From Rebecca billardiae RCC1528 (taxonomy: Eukaryota; Haptophyta): DNA of 64,000 nt. Position numbers and translations under genes: made by a program. This document shows, one piece after another, positions 51,691 to 61,977 of this stretch. Each line of letters begins with the position of its first letter. The first letter of the stretch is position 1. The stretch lies in contig OZ251254.1 in assembly GCA_965240325.2 (NCBI GenBank), forward strand, positions 620,001-684,000, read 5' to 3'. The notes beneath the pieces are model-generated. The model was not told the DNA's origin and made no database searches. It saw nothing but the letters and a program-made list of their open reading frames with translations.

Positions 51691-53400
51691 CGTCAGTTGT
51701 ATTGCCGCTTTGGATAGTGTGGTCAGTTGTATTGCCAAAAGCACGTTATGACTACCGTGGTCAGTTGTATTGCCGTTTTCAGTAGTATGGGTCATCAAGA
51801 ATATTGCCGCTTTTGGATAGTGTGTCAACAATATTGCCCCTCAAATACTGGTTTCAAACCAATGACCCTTTCACACTACTTGGTTCGAGAATATTGCCGT
51901 TTTCGAGCTTGAACATAGTCTGCTCAGAAATATTGCCCTTTCCATAACTATGTGTCAGTTGTATTGCCGCCAGCAGCTCGGGTGGCTGGGGCACGACTCG
52001 CACTCAGACAAGAGACTCGCGCAGCCCGTGTGCGCGTGCGTGCAGAGCTGCGACTGCCTGCGCGCGGCATGCATGATGCGCAACTGCAACCAACCGACAT
52101 GCCATCATCATGCGGCCTGCGTAGCTCATCTTGACTTCCAGTAGCAGTCGGCGCTTCCCGTCGCCGTCGCGCTTGCCGCCCGCCGGCGGCCGGCCGCCAG
52201 CGCCATCGGGACTACTGCTACTTCAGCGGCCACGTGAGCCGCATCGCGTCCCATGCCGCTGCACGCGCCGCCTCAAGCTGCGACCGCGCTCGCCAAGCCT
52301 GCCACTCGGGTTCCAGCAGCAGCAGGAAGCGTCGCCTGCCCCTCCTGCTTGCTGGCTCGTCGAGGCGCGCGCGGCGCACCGCCCGCCAGTCGGTGCGTTG
52401 TGTCCCAGCTGGCAGTACGCCTTGGACTTCCTCCTCCACGGGCCAATCAGCCTGCGTTGACGAGTGCGACTGGCGCACGGTCAGCGACCTGCACACGGTT
52501 GGCCACAGGGCAGTCTGCTGTTGGAGTGATGACAATCGCAAAAAGGCACGCGCCAGCAGTGTTGCACGAGCGAGAGCGACGCGCGTTGGTTGATCGCCAC
52601 GGTGTGAATGACAGTCGATGGCAGGCAGTGAGGGAGACGCGCGTCGCGTTGGTCAAGCTCCTTGAGGCCGTTGAAGAGCACACGCCCGTCGTGCACGTTC
52701 GACTCCCGCGAATCGGGGCGCAGCAACACACGCTCACCCTGCTTCACGCATGCACCTGCATGCGCTGCCGTCGCAATGTCATCGACTGCGCGCTTGACGG
52801 TCCCGGAGTCGAAGTGAGCACGGAGCAACGCCGATTCGATAGAAGTCGCGACGGATTCTCGCCCGTCTCCGCGTAGACGGCGAGTAGCCCGAGGTGCACG
52901 CGCGTGTTGCACTGCACGCGCATGCGGCAGCGTTTGTGCAGATTCCGGTCCACGGTTCAGCTCGTCGTTCGACTTGATGATGTCGAGGAACAGGGCGCTA
53001 CCCCGGCAGAGATCGTCGTCGTTGAACGTCACTCTTCTGGCCTGGGATCAGCTAGGCCTGCTCAAGGGCACGCCGCGCACGCCGGCGGCGCGAGGGCGCA
53101 AGCGCCATCATCAGCGCGTGGGCGATCGCGGCAACAAACCTGCTTTGGCTCAAAGATGCGCAAACGGCAATACAACTGACCCACACTACGCGACGGCAAT
53201 ACAGCTGAACAAAGTATTGGGCCATCATCCACGGCAATACACCTGACACAAGTATTCGACGTTGGCAACAAGATTGACACGTCATTCCCAAACATGGAAA
53301 ACGGCAGTACACCTGACCACGGTAGTCAAAACGTGCGTTTGGCAATACATACACCTGACCGCACACAGTTCCCGAAAACGGCAATAATACAGCTGTGAAA
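51691..53400. mobile_element. Candidate element with inverted arrays of subterminal repeats (E4)
   Basis: The left side (51691-51970) has at least eight direct copies of GTCAGTTGTATTGCCG or the variant AATATTGCCG, about 30-45 bases apart. The right side (53160-53400) has at least six copies of the complement (CGGCAATACAACTGAC and variants). Arrays of one short word in opposite orientation at the two ends resemble transposase-binding subterminal repeats. Between them, 51970-53160 is open on both strands (52253-52876 on +, 52481-53032 on -) without a recognised domain. Exact ends and target duplication were not found. Confidence 0.6.
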
Positions 53401-53499
53401 TGAGCTGACATTATCTCATATACCACGTCGTTAATATATGATCTATATACCTGATGACATGCACCGCCTTAATTAATTTATATGGCGGGCCGTCAAAAT

Positions 53500-53556
53500 A
53501 AATTTATTATATATATATATATATATATAAGTCAGATATATATATCTGACTTATAT
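53500..53556. repeat. AT repeat and perfect palindrome
   Basis: An (AT)n run followed by ATAAGTCAGATATATATATC TGACTTAT, a 28-base self-complementary sequence able to form a cruciform. Confidence 0.85.
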
Positions 53557-54110
53557 GCAGCAGGTGGACGCCGCTGCACCCATCTGGCCCTTGGCGCTGG
53601 CCTCCTCCGTGCCCTTCGCTCCACCCTAGGTGGAGCAGGGGGTGCGGGGTGTGACGCGCCCAGGGGCCAGGTTCCCCAGCATCAAGCACTGCATCTGCAG
53701 CAGCCCGCCGGCGGGCTGGGCTGCGACATCGACTACCACCTCATCTGCTTCATCGCCCAGAGCGCGCTAGGCGGCGCGCTCACTCTCCAAGCCCCTCTTC
53801 TGCAGCTGCGCGCCGCTTGGCCGGCGCGCGGCGACGCGTACTACGACCTCATCCTCATCCAGGCGCCCACGCGGGCGCACGGGGGCGACAGCCGCGGCTG
53901 CCGCTTGCCGGAGCTGCTCGCCGCTAGGTCGGCGGGCGGCGACATCGACTACGACCTCACCCTCATCCAAGTGCTCCGGAAGGCGCTCGGCCGCGGCGGC
54001 ATCTGCCGTCGCCGCCGCGTGCCCCAGGCCGAGGCGGTGCTCCATCCCGGCCCCGCTCCCGTAGGGGGGCAGGGCTGCGGGTGGCGCACTGTCTGACCTG
54101 GACGGAAGGC
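53557..54110 (-). repeat. Degenerate coding-like repeats of unknown nature
   Basis: On the minus strand three related blocks of about 110-130 bp encode LDEGEVVVDVAARRPSGEQL, LDEDEVVVRVAARRPSGAQL and DEADEVVVDVAAQPAGGLLQ. The + strand is also open (53482-54096). No start or family is recognised. It may be an exon with internal duplications or a decayed repeat gene. Confidence 0.4.
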
Positions 54111-54760
54111 GCGGACGCATTCTATGTGTCTGTTGCACTCTGAGCCTGACGCTTGTCCGATGCTGCCACGTCGTTAAATATATATATATATATATATATA
54201 CATATTCGCTCGCCAATATAATAACTACGACTATATGCCGCCGCCGCTCGGACTGCCGAGCCAACTTTGACCGATCCTCCGGCCGGGCCCGCGCTCCCGG
54301 CCGGAAAATACACTTAAACAGGAGCGGCCTAACCGCTAACGGTTCGGTGTGACATGAACCCGTGTCTGTCCCGTCGCGGCCCGGGACCGCCGACCGGGCC
54401 GCGGGGTTGACTCGTGCGGACGCGATAACGGCGGGCCGCGCCCGATGATGATCGGATGATCATCGTCACCGATCACGGACACAGCACGCGCCACGCGCGT
54501 GCCGGCCGGATGATGGATGATATATATGGGCTCTTTCTGCCGTGGTGATCACAACAGCGCGCTGGCTCTGCCGAGGCCGAGACGGAGAAGGAGTCCGCGC
54601 GTGTCGGCCGGGCACCGCGTGCCGGCAGAGACTCGAGAGAGTCGCGAGTCTCAGCAGACGGGCGGAGGAGCGCTGCACAGCGCAGGCCAGCGGCCGGAGC
54701 CGCCGCCTCACGCTGCCACGGCGTGTGCACTTCTCAGTGTGCCACTTGTCAGCGTGCCGC
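54111..54760. other. Intergenic spacer
   Basis: Includes (AT)n at 54177-54202. The words CACGTCGTTAA...ATATAT occur here (54165) and at 53426, on both sides of the preceding degenerate repeats, a possible direct-repeat boundary. Confidence 0.45.
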
Positions 54761-57700
54761 TCACAGGGCGACGCGCTTGATCGCCCTGCCGCTCGCGTGC
54801 ACCAGTCCGTCCAGCAGCCCAAAGATGCTCACCACGCCGCCGACGATGGCGCAGAGCGAGAGCAGAAGCTGCGACACTGGCACGCGCTCCTGGGGGGCAG
54901 GGCGCGCCGCGCGCCGAGTGAGCGGGTGGCGCGCGCGGGCGGCGCGGGGGAGGGCTGGGGCACGCCGCGGCGCGCGCGAGGGCGCACGGCCGCCCGCGCC
55001 GCGCTGCCTCGGCGCGAGCGCGGCGCTGCCCGCCCACGCGCCCACCCGCCGCGTCCGCGCGCCACGCCCCCCCCGGGGTGGGGGCGCGCCGAGCAGAGGC
55101 GTGGGCGTGCGGCCGCCTCCGCCCTCGCGCCCCGCCCCGCGCCTCGCGCCCCGGCTGTGCGCCCTTTGTCCGCGCACCTCCGTGAGCTGCACATGCAGCG
55201 CTGATACCTCGTAGCTCACGATCACCGCGGGCACGTGCTCCTTGCGGTGCGCGTGCGTCGTCCCCACGAACTGGTGTGCGTGCACCACCGCGGGCGCGCG
55301 CGTGGCCGTGCGCGCCAGCTGCACCGTCGTGGCGGAGACTCGGACGTAGTGCTCGAGGGAGAGGTGCGGCTGGGAGGGCGGCAGCGGGCACAGGGGGCGC
55401 GCACGCGCCGGCGTGGGCGGTGGCGGCGCGCGCATCGCCCGGCCCGCACCCGCACCCGCCCGCGCCAGCGCGCGCGCGCGTGCCCCAGCGCGGCCGCGAG
55501 CGCGCTCGGCCGCGCGCGCATGCGGCGCGCACCACGCCCGCGATGTGCACGCTGCCGTCGAGGGGCGCGATGTGCGAGGCGACTTCCGGGGGCAGCAGCG
55601 CGGCGCGCGCGCCGAGCGGCGGGCCGAACGCCAGGTGGTCGAGGGTGTGGCTCACGTTGAGTGCAGAGAAGTCGAAGGAGTGCTTGGACGAGTGCGCGCT
55701 GAGCTGCAGCCGGCCGGGCGCGCGCGCCGCCTCCACCGAGCCGAAGGCCACGCAGCCCTCCTGCGGCGCACGCGCACACGCACACACAGAGAGAGACACA
55801 GACACACACAGACACCGAGGGAGAGAGGGGGCGTCAGCGCGCGCGCGGCGCGGCGGTGGCGGCGCGCGCGCGCGCGTGCCGCGCGCCCGCGGCGCCTCGC
55901 GCGCGCGCGCAGAGCCGCGCACCGCGTGCGCGGGCCGGCCCTCCGCCGCCTCTCGCAAGAAGCGCGGCAGCTCGAGCGCGGCCGCTGCCGAGCGCTGGCT
56001 CTCGAGCTCGACCGCGTCGGGGGCGCTCTCCGCGCCCTCCTCGGGCGCGCGGCCGGCGGCGTCGCCGAGCAGGCCGTGGATGTCCATCAGCTGGTTAAGG
56101 TAGTCGTACCCGTGGCCCGCGTACCGCGCGCGGCCGAGCGCGCCGCCGCCCGCGCCGCCGCCCTCGTCCGAGCGGCGCGGCGGCGGCTTGAGCGCCTCCG
56201 CCGTCTCCGCCGCGCGGCGCTGCGCGCCCGGCAGATCCCGCGAGGCGCTGCCCTTGGAGTGCGCCACGCCGTACACGGCGCCGAGGAGCCGCTCGCGGTC
56301 CTCGCGCATCTGCGCCACGTCCTCCTCCAGCTCGCCGCGCACGCCGCCCTGGTTGGGATCGTCGAGGTGGGCGTACGCGCCGCCCTCCGCCAGCCGCAGC
56401 ACGACGCCCATGTCCGACACCGCGTCGATCAGCGGCCGGTGCAGCCGGAGCACTGCGGCGCGCTCGCCTTGCGCGTCGGCGAGCGCGCCGCCGAGCACGT
56501 CGTTCGCGTGCGCGACGACGAAGCGCCAGAGCGCCTCCACCGTGCGCGGCTCGTCGTACGGCTCGTACGACTCGGTCGAGCGGCGGCTGTAGAGCCGCAC
56601 GGACGGATACGCGTGCACGGCAAAGCCGGAGCACACGGCGCGGCCGGGCTTGGTCGTGCAGTCTACCTTGAGCATGGCGGCAACGGGGACGGCCGCGGGG
56701 CCGGCGGCGCCGTACGCGCGCGCGGCGAGGCGGTTGGCGACAGCGTCCCACACCGGCTCGAGCTGCTTCGACCAGTAGCACCACGGCGCGTAGAAGTTGA
56801 CGAGCACCGCCTCATGCCGCCCCACCTCCTCGCTGAACTCGCTCAAGTAACCGCCAAACGGCGGCACCGGCTTGGCCTCGTCGACGCCCAGGTGCGCCCA
56901 CGGCCGCTCGGTGTCCACGGGCACGGCGTCGTCGAGGCCGACGCGCCCGCTCAGCTCGGCCTCGCCCACGGGCTCGGGTGGCTCGGCGCCCGCGCCCGCA
57001 CCGCCGACCGAGCCCGCCGCCGCTTCGGCCGCGCCCGCGCCCTCGGCCGCGCCCGCCGCCTCGGCCGCGCCCGCGCCCTCGGCCTCGGCCGCGGCCGCGC
57101 CGCCCGCGGCCGCGCCGCCGTCGCCGCCGTCCGCCCGCGGCTCGCCGCCCGTCGTGGGCGACGCGGGCGGGTCCGCGGCCTGCGCGTCGCCGGCCGCGTC
57201 CACGTCCACGCCGACGGCGCCATCCGGCGGCGCGGCGCCCTCGGCGTCGCCCGCCGCCGCCGCCGCCGGCTCGGCCGGCGGCGCGTCCGCGCCGGCCTCG
57301 GCCGCGGCCGCGTGCGCCGCGCGCTGCGCTTCGATCGCGCGCTGCACGGCGGCGGCGGCGGAGTCGTCGGCGCCGTCCGCCGGCGGCTCCTCGGCCGGCG
57401 CGCCGCCGTCCGGCTCCGCCCCCGCGGGAGGGTCGGCGGACAGCAGCCGCCGCGCCGTCGGGCCGCCCACGCCCTTCTTGAGCTGCGACGCGTGCCGCCC
57501 CTTGGGCGAGGGCGCGCCGCGCGCGTACGGCGGCGCGGCGCCCGGCGAGGGCGGCTGCGCGGCGGGCGCGCGGCGGCGCGCGATGAGCGAGCCCTCCTTG
57601 ATCAGCGGGTTCTCGTACAGCCCGAGCGAGCGGCCGCTGCTGTCCACGCGCATGCGGAACACGTTGCGCCGCGAGTCGAAGCGGCGCACGCCGCGGTGGT

Positions 57701-58022
57701 CGACGACGTCGAGCGCGAGGAAGGCGCAGGGCACGTGCGGCAGCGTGATGTTGAAGCTGATGAGGAGCGGGTGCATGTTGATCAGCTTGTTGTGCGCTGC
57801 GCTGGGCGTGAGCACCGTCGGGCTCGGCCGCGTGCTGTCCGCCACGTCGAGGTGGAAGCTCGTGGCGAGCTTGGTCGACGCGAACGCCGAGAGCTGCGCC
57901 CACGCGAGCCACGCGGTGAGGAGCACGCCGGCGACGGTGATCGCCCCGCCGACGCGGGTCGCCTCGGTCACGTCGCGCGGCACCTTGCGGTGCAGGTCGA
58001 ACGCGCGCAGCACCGTGCCCAT
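54761..58022 (-). CDS. ERGIC/PDI fusion protein (plant PDIL5-4-like)
   Basis: Four exons: 58022-55923, 55760-55533, 55369-55178 and 54889-54761, all phase 0, 882 residues. Order: the ERGIC N-terminal module (residues 1-130: AFDLHRKVPRDVTEATRVGG, TM helix VAGVLLTAWLAWAQL, then SFNITLPHVPCAFLALDVVD); a low-complexity Ala/Glu/Pro linker (about 170-370); a thioredoxin domain with VNFYAPWCYWSKQLEPVWD (about 410-428) and a cis-Pro strand HAYPSVRLY; then the COPII-coated ERV luminal domain (EGCVAFGSVEAARAPGRLQL, AHSSKHSFDFSALNVSHTLD, PHLSLEHYVRVSAT) and TM2 (LLSLCAIVGGVVSIFGLLDG). The domain order is that of plant PDIL5-4. The active site is CYWS rather than CxxC, as in those plant proteins, so it can form mixed disulfides but is a poor oxidase. 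Likely an ER-Golgi cycling cargo or folding factor. The linker is far longer than in plants. Confidence 0.88.
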
Positions 58023-58185
58023 CGTCCCGCTCAGATCCGCGCGCCGACGCTCCGCGGGGCTGCGCGCCCTCGTTCACGCCACTTTGGCGAGGTGGGAGTG
58101 GCGTGTGACAACGATGGCGACCAGACCAGCTCCCCCGGTCCGGGACACTCCGGCGCAAGGACGTGTGGTGAAAGGGTGCCCGTTC
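58023..58185. promoter_or_regulatory. Short divergent promoter region (163 bp)
   Basis: Shared 5' region of the PDIL5-4-like gene (-) and cyanase (+). No promoter motif is evident. Confidence 0.45.
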
Positions 58186-58874
58186 ATGACGATGCTCGCT
58201 CGTCGGCTCCCGTCCACCGCAGCGCTCGGCGCCCTGGCGGGGCGCGCGCGCCCCGACGCTCTGCCGCGCGGACGGTCGCTCTCCACCACGGCACTCGCTG
58301 AACGCACCGAGCGCCTCCTCGCCGCGAAGCAGCAGAGCGGCAAGTCGTTCGACGCGCTCGCCGCCGAGCTCGGCGTCACGAACGCGTACGCGGCGCAGCT
58401 GCTGCTCGGCCAGGCGCAGCTCAAGGCGGAGACCGCGGCGAAGCTGCGCGCGGCGCTGCCGGGCGTGAGCGACGTCGATCTCGACGCCATGCGCACCACC
58501 TGCCCCACGCGCACCTTCGACTCCGAGCTGCTCAAGGAGCCCAACGTGTACCGCACGCACGAGGCCGTGACGCACTACGGCCGAGCGATCAAGATGCTGA
58601 TCAACGAGCAGTGCGGTGCGTGCGTGCGCGTGTGCGTGTGTGTGCGTGTGTGTGTGCGCGCGCGCGCTGCGCTCACGCCCGCCGCTCGCCGCGCGCGTGC
58701 CACTCCGACTCCCCAGGCGACGGCATCATGTCCGCTATCGACTTCTACCTGGACGTGGGCACGACGACCGGCAAGCACGGGGAGAAGCGCGTCGTGATCA
58801 CGTTCAACGGCAAGTTCCTGCCGCACATCGAGCAGCGCGCCGAGGACAACACCTGCCCGTCGCCTCGCGCCTGA
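58186..58874 (+). CDS. cynS: Cyanase (cyanate hydratase), probably mitochondrial
   Basis: Two exons, 58186-58615 and 58717-58874, phase 1, 195 residues. The splice joins EQCG to DGIMSAIDF, rebuilding the family's C-terminal catalytic block. Cyanase decomposes cyanate with bicarbonate to CO2 and carbamate (hence ammonia). The N-terminal helical domain is [20 protein letters not shown] onward; the catalytic residues are visible as Arg and Glu in [12 protein letters not shown] (about 120-130) and Ser in GIMSAIDF (about 149). The C-terminal strand is [11 protein letters not shown]. Relative to the 156-residue bacterial enzyme there is an extra N-terminus ([20 protein letters not shown]...) with Arg and few acidic residues, typical of a mitochondrial presequence. 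The intron (58616-58716) carries a GT/GC-rich GTGTGTGCGC run. Confidence 0.93.
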
Positions 58875-59068
58875 GCAGGCTGAGCGCGTGGCATCCTGCG
58901 AGGGCCGAGCAAGCAGCCTGCACGGCTGCCACACCTCCGATCGGTCGTCATAATCGAGCTCAGATCTCGATCTTGAGAAGCCGAGCCGGATCATCGGGAT
59001 CTCTTCCAGGATCCTCCCTGGCGAAAACACAGCGGAAAGCCCAAAACCGGCGCGTCTAGCAGCGAGAG

Positions 59069-59416
59069 ATGGAGTCCCTGCGCGAGTGGGCTCACAAGGG
59101 GCCGTTCCCTGCCAAGCCAGACGGCTCCCTCCGCCATGCGTTCTCGGCCGACGAGCAGCGGCTCGTGGACCAATGGCTTCAGGCGCACCACCTCAACAGT
59201 TACGGCGACCCGGAGGAGATGATGTACCCAGGCGGGAGCAAGTGTTTTGACGAGTCGGTCGGCGATTACGTGTGCACCCGTTTCGGCTTGCTCACGGCCT
59301 TGTTCCCGACGCGGCCATGGAGCCAGATGGGCGAACCGCACCCGCATGGCGCCACGCACCACCCCCACCGGCACCGTCACGCCCCTTTGGCAGAATTGCC
59401 GATGCTGCCGGAGTGA
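59069..59416 (+). CDS. Small His-rich protein, tandem copy 1 (unknown family)
   Basis: 115 residues from ATG 59069. I do not recognise it. It shares with copy 2 the blocks MESLR, HAFSADEQR-x-VDQWLQAHH, YGDPEE-xx-YPGGSKC, YVC, LTA-x-FPTRPW-x-QMGE, HPHGA-x-HHP-x-RHRHAPL and LPMLPE. No signal peptide or membrane helix is seen. The C-terminal quarter has nine His within 25 residues, and two Cys are conserved, hinting at metal binding (inference). Copy 1 lacks the 'WRSDISEEVAP' insert and has a longer MESLREWAHKGPFPAKPDGS start. It lies 194 bases after cyanase, same strand. Confidence 0.7.
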   Translation: MESLREWAHKGPFPAKPDGSLRHAFSADEQRLVDQWLQAHHLNSYGDPEEMMYPGGSKCFDESVGDYVCTRFGLLTALFPTRPWSQMGEPHPHGATHHPHRHRHAPLAELPMLPE

Positions 59417-59760
59417 CCGGCTGAGCCGCGGCCGCTACGACAATCAGCGACGACGCGGCGTCATGAGCCTCGGTGACGCCTGCCGCCTGCGTAGTCAAGA
59501 TTTCGGTCCAGAGCGATTGGAGCGTGCCTGCGATGTGTGCATGCCTGGAAATCATTGGTAGCTGCGCCTGAGACGGGCAGACCGGCTACTGCTCATGAGC
59601 ACCGAGTACGCCAGTAATCGGCCGGTGGGCAGTTGGCGCTTGCGCATGGCCGCACCCGGATCGGCGGATGGCCGCACGCCGCTTGCAGCCTTGCGCTGGC
59701 GGGATCGGGACGGATCCTGCCGGTGAAAAGGGGCGGCGGAAAATCGACCGGCCGGGAGGG
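59417..59760. other. Spacer between tandem paralogs
   Basis: 344 bases without a coding signal. The upstream regions of the two copies are not obviously similar apart from a GGATCCT-type word, so the duplication may be limited to the coding part or be old. Confidence 0.45.
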
Positions 59761-60114
59761 ATGGAGTCATTGCGTGATGATTGGGTTCCTCACGAGCATG
59801 CGTTCTCGGCCGATGAGCAGCGGCACGTGGACCAATGGCTTCAGGCGCACCACCTCAACACGTACGGCGACCCGGAGGAGACGACGTACCCGGGTGGCAG
59901 CAAGTGCATGTACGAGGCGGCCCCCGCCTACGTGTGCGGCACCTCGTACGACTGGCTCACGGCCGCGTTCCCGACGCGGCCGTGGAACCAGATGGGCGAG
60001 CAGCATCCGCATGGCGCCAAGCACCACCCGTACCGCCACAGGCACGCTCCCTTGGCGTGGCGCAGCGACATTTCAGAAGAAGTGGCACCAGAATTGCCGA
60101 TGCTGCCCGAGTGA
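59761..60114 (+). CDS. Small His-rich protein, tandem copy 2 (unknown family)
   Basis: 117 residues from ATG 59761. Same block order as copy 1, with roughly 70% identity by eye in the shared core. Differences are a shorter N-terminus (MESLRDDWVPHEHAF), an aromatic CGTSYDW in the middle instead of CTRFG, and an extra WRSDISEEVAP before the shared LPMLPE end. The His-rich HPHGAKHHPYRHRHAPL is kept. The preservation of open frame, start and motifs in both copies implies that both are under selection. Confidence 0.7.
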   Translation: MESLRDDWVPHEHAFSADEQRHVDQWLQAHHLNTYGDPEETTYPGGSKCMYEAAPAYVCGTSYDWLTAAFPTRPWNQMGEQHPHGAKHHPYRHRHAPLAWRSDISEEVAPELPMLPE

Positions 60115-60399
60115 GCAACTGCCCGGTGCGGGCACCGTCGTCGGGTAACTCGGCCGAGTCGGCCTGGCCGACTGGCGCGCCGGTGGGCTGCACCCGAGCC
60201 GGCTGATAGGCTCGGTCTCTCCATACAATACTAGCTCATGCATTAATAATAAACACCGTGTCACGCGGTCCGACGGCAGCGCGGTCGGAATGCGCCGAAC
60301 CGATGGCGGCGCAGCAGCGCATCGGCTCCGCATCGGCTCCGGGACCGGATCCGCGGCCCGTCATTAGAGTAATAGAGTACAGTTCGAGACCGGGCCTCG
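60115..60399. other. Convergent intergenic region
   Basis: Nothing recognised; a short AT-rich word cluster lies at 60220-60260. Confidence 0.45.
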
Positions 60400-61977
60400 T
60401 CACACTGCATAGCCGCCGCTGCCGCTCAGCGCGGTGGACGGCGGCGGCCACGAGCCGTAGCCCCCGTGCGCGGACGCCATGACCAGCGGGCTGCGCAGCT
60501 GCTCCAGCTCCGCCACCACCGAGGTGCTGTCGCTCCCCGCCTCGACGCCATCGACGTACCGGTGGACGAGTCGTCGGCGGTACCGCGCGCGTGCGAGGTG
60601 CAGCGCGGCCGAGCTGAGCGCCGCACCGAGGAGCAGCGCGCACGCGGCGCCGAGCAGGGTGGGCGTGGCGTCGCGCCCGTCCACGCCCGCTCCCCGCAGC
60701 TGCGTGAGCTCCGCCGGCTCGGCCGCGTGCGTGCGCGCGCCCACCTCCGCAGCCAGCGCGTCAAGCTCAGCTGCCCCCAAGCCAAGGGTGGCGCCGCGCG
60801 CGGCGGTGGCGGCGGCGGTGGCGGAGGCGCCGCCGAGGTCTGGGCGGCTCCGGGCGGGGCTGAGCGCGGCGCGCTCGGCCACCGCAGTGGCGACCGCCTG
60901 CAGCGACGCGTCGCGCACCGCGCTCACCGCCTCGCGTGTGGGCGGCTCTGCGGGCACGCCCTCGCGTCGCGCCGCCTCCGCGCGCGCCGCCCACAGCCGC
61001 TGCGCCACGGCACGCGCGGCGGCCGAGAGTCCGGGGCGATCGGCGGCGAGCGCGTTCTCCGCGCGGGCGAGGGCGGCCTCGCTGCCGCCCGCGGCGCGCG
61101 CAGCCTCGACCGCCCGCGCGATGGCCGCCTCCTCGCGCCCTGCGCCGTCATTCGCCGCGTCGGCGGCCGGGATCTCCGCACCCGCCCCGGCCCCGTCCGC
61201 GCGGGCGGCGGGCGACGCGGGCGCAGCGTGAGCGTGAGCCCGCGGGGCGCCATCCGAGCCCCCGCCCCGCGCGCCATCGGCCGTCGCTGCCGCCGCCGGC
61301 TCGTCCACGGGGGCGGCCGCGGGCGTGGGCAACGGCAGCCCCACGGTGTCCTCAGGCGGGAGCGGCTCCTTCTCCGGATCAGCCGCCGGCTCGGCCGTTG
61401 GCTTGGCCGCCGGCTCGGCGGCCGGGTGCGCAGCGGCTGCGCTCCCGTCCGCGGGGGCTGCCGCCCCGGGCTCGTGCTCGTCGCCGGGCCGCGCCTCGGG
61501 CGTGCGCGCCTGCGCGAGCTCCTCCCGCATCGCCTCCTCCGCGCGCACGCGTATCTCCACCGCGCGCTCGTCCGTGCGGCGCGAGAGGTCTCGCTCCGCC
61601 GCGTGCACCTGCTGCTCGACGCTGGTCAGCTGCTCGGCGGGGATGGCGGAGGTCTGCGCCTCGCGGATGGCGAGCTCGAGGCCCTCGTGCACGGCGGCGG
61701 CGGCGGAGTGCATCGCGCCGAGCTCGATCTCCGCGCTGAGCTGCGTGCGCCGCTCGGCGTCACGCTGCGGCGCCGCGGGCGCGCGGGGCGCATCGGCGGC
61801 CAGGCTCTGCCGCAGCGCGTCGAGATGCGGCAGGAACGGGGCGGGCAGCCAGCGCTGGATGGCGCCAAGGGCGGCAGACGCATTGTCGGGGGTGGCTGGC
61901 GCCGCACCGGCCGGCGCGGCGCTCAGCGCGGCGAGCGCGCACGCCACGGCGGCGAGCGCGGGGGCGGGGCCGCGCAT
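60400..61977 (-). CDS. Ala-rich type I membrane protein of unknown function
   Basis: 525 residues from ATG 61977. The signal peptide MRGPAPALAAVACALAALSA ends near APAGAAPA. Residues 90-165 are helical and charged, likely coiled coil (EIELGAMHSAAAAVHEGLEL, SVEQQVHAAERDLSRRTDER). Then a low-complexity Ala/Pro/Glu stalk (165-290), a second Ala-rich helical part (290-430), and one hydrophobic helix near the C-terminus (PTLLGAACALLLGAALSSAA) followed by basic YRRRL and a cytosolic tail ending YGSWPPPSTALSGSGGYAV. I recognise no family. The layout suggests a luminal/extracellular stalk protein with a short cytosolic tail. Confidence 0.6.
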   Translation of the reverse strand: MRGPAPALAAVACALAALSAAPAGAAPATPDNASAALGAIQRWLPAPFLPHLDALRQSLAADAPRAPAAPQRDAERRTQLSAEIELGAMHSAAAAVHEGLELAIREAQTSAIPAEQLTSVEQQVHAAERDLSRRTDERAVEIRVRAEEAMREELAQARTPEARPGDEHEPGAAAPADGSAAAAHPAAEPAAKPTAEPAADPEKEPLPPEDTVGLPLPTPAAAPVDEPAAAATADGARGGGSDGAPRAHAHAAPASPAARADGAGAGAEIPAADAANDGAGREEAAIARAVEAARAAGGSEAALARAENALAADRPGLSAAARAVAQRLWAARAEAARREGVPAEPPTREAVSAVRDASLQAVATAVAERAALSPARSRPDLGGASATAAATAARGATLGLGAAELDALAAEVGARTHAAEPAELTQLRGAGVDGRDATPTLLGAACALLLGAALSSAALHLARARYRRRLVHRYVDGVEAGSDSTSVVAELEQLRSPLVMASAHGGYGSWPPPSTALSGSGGYAV

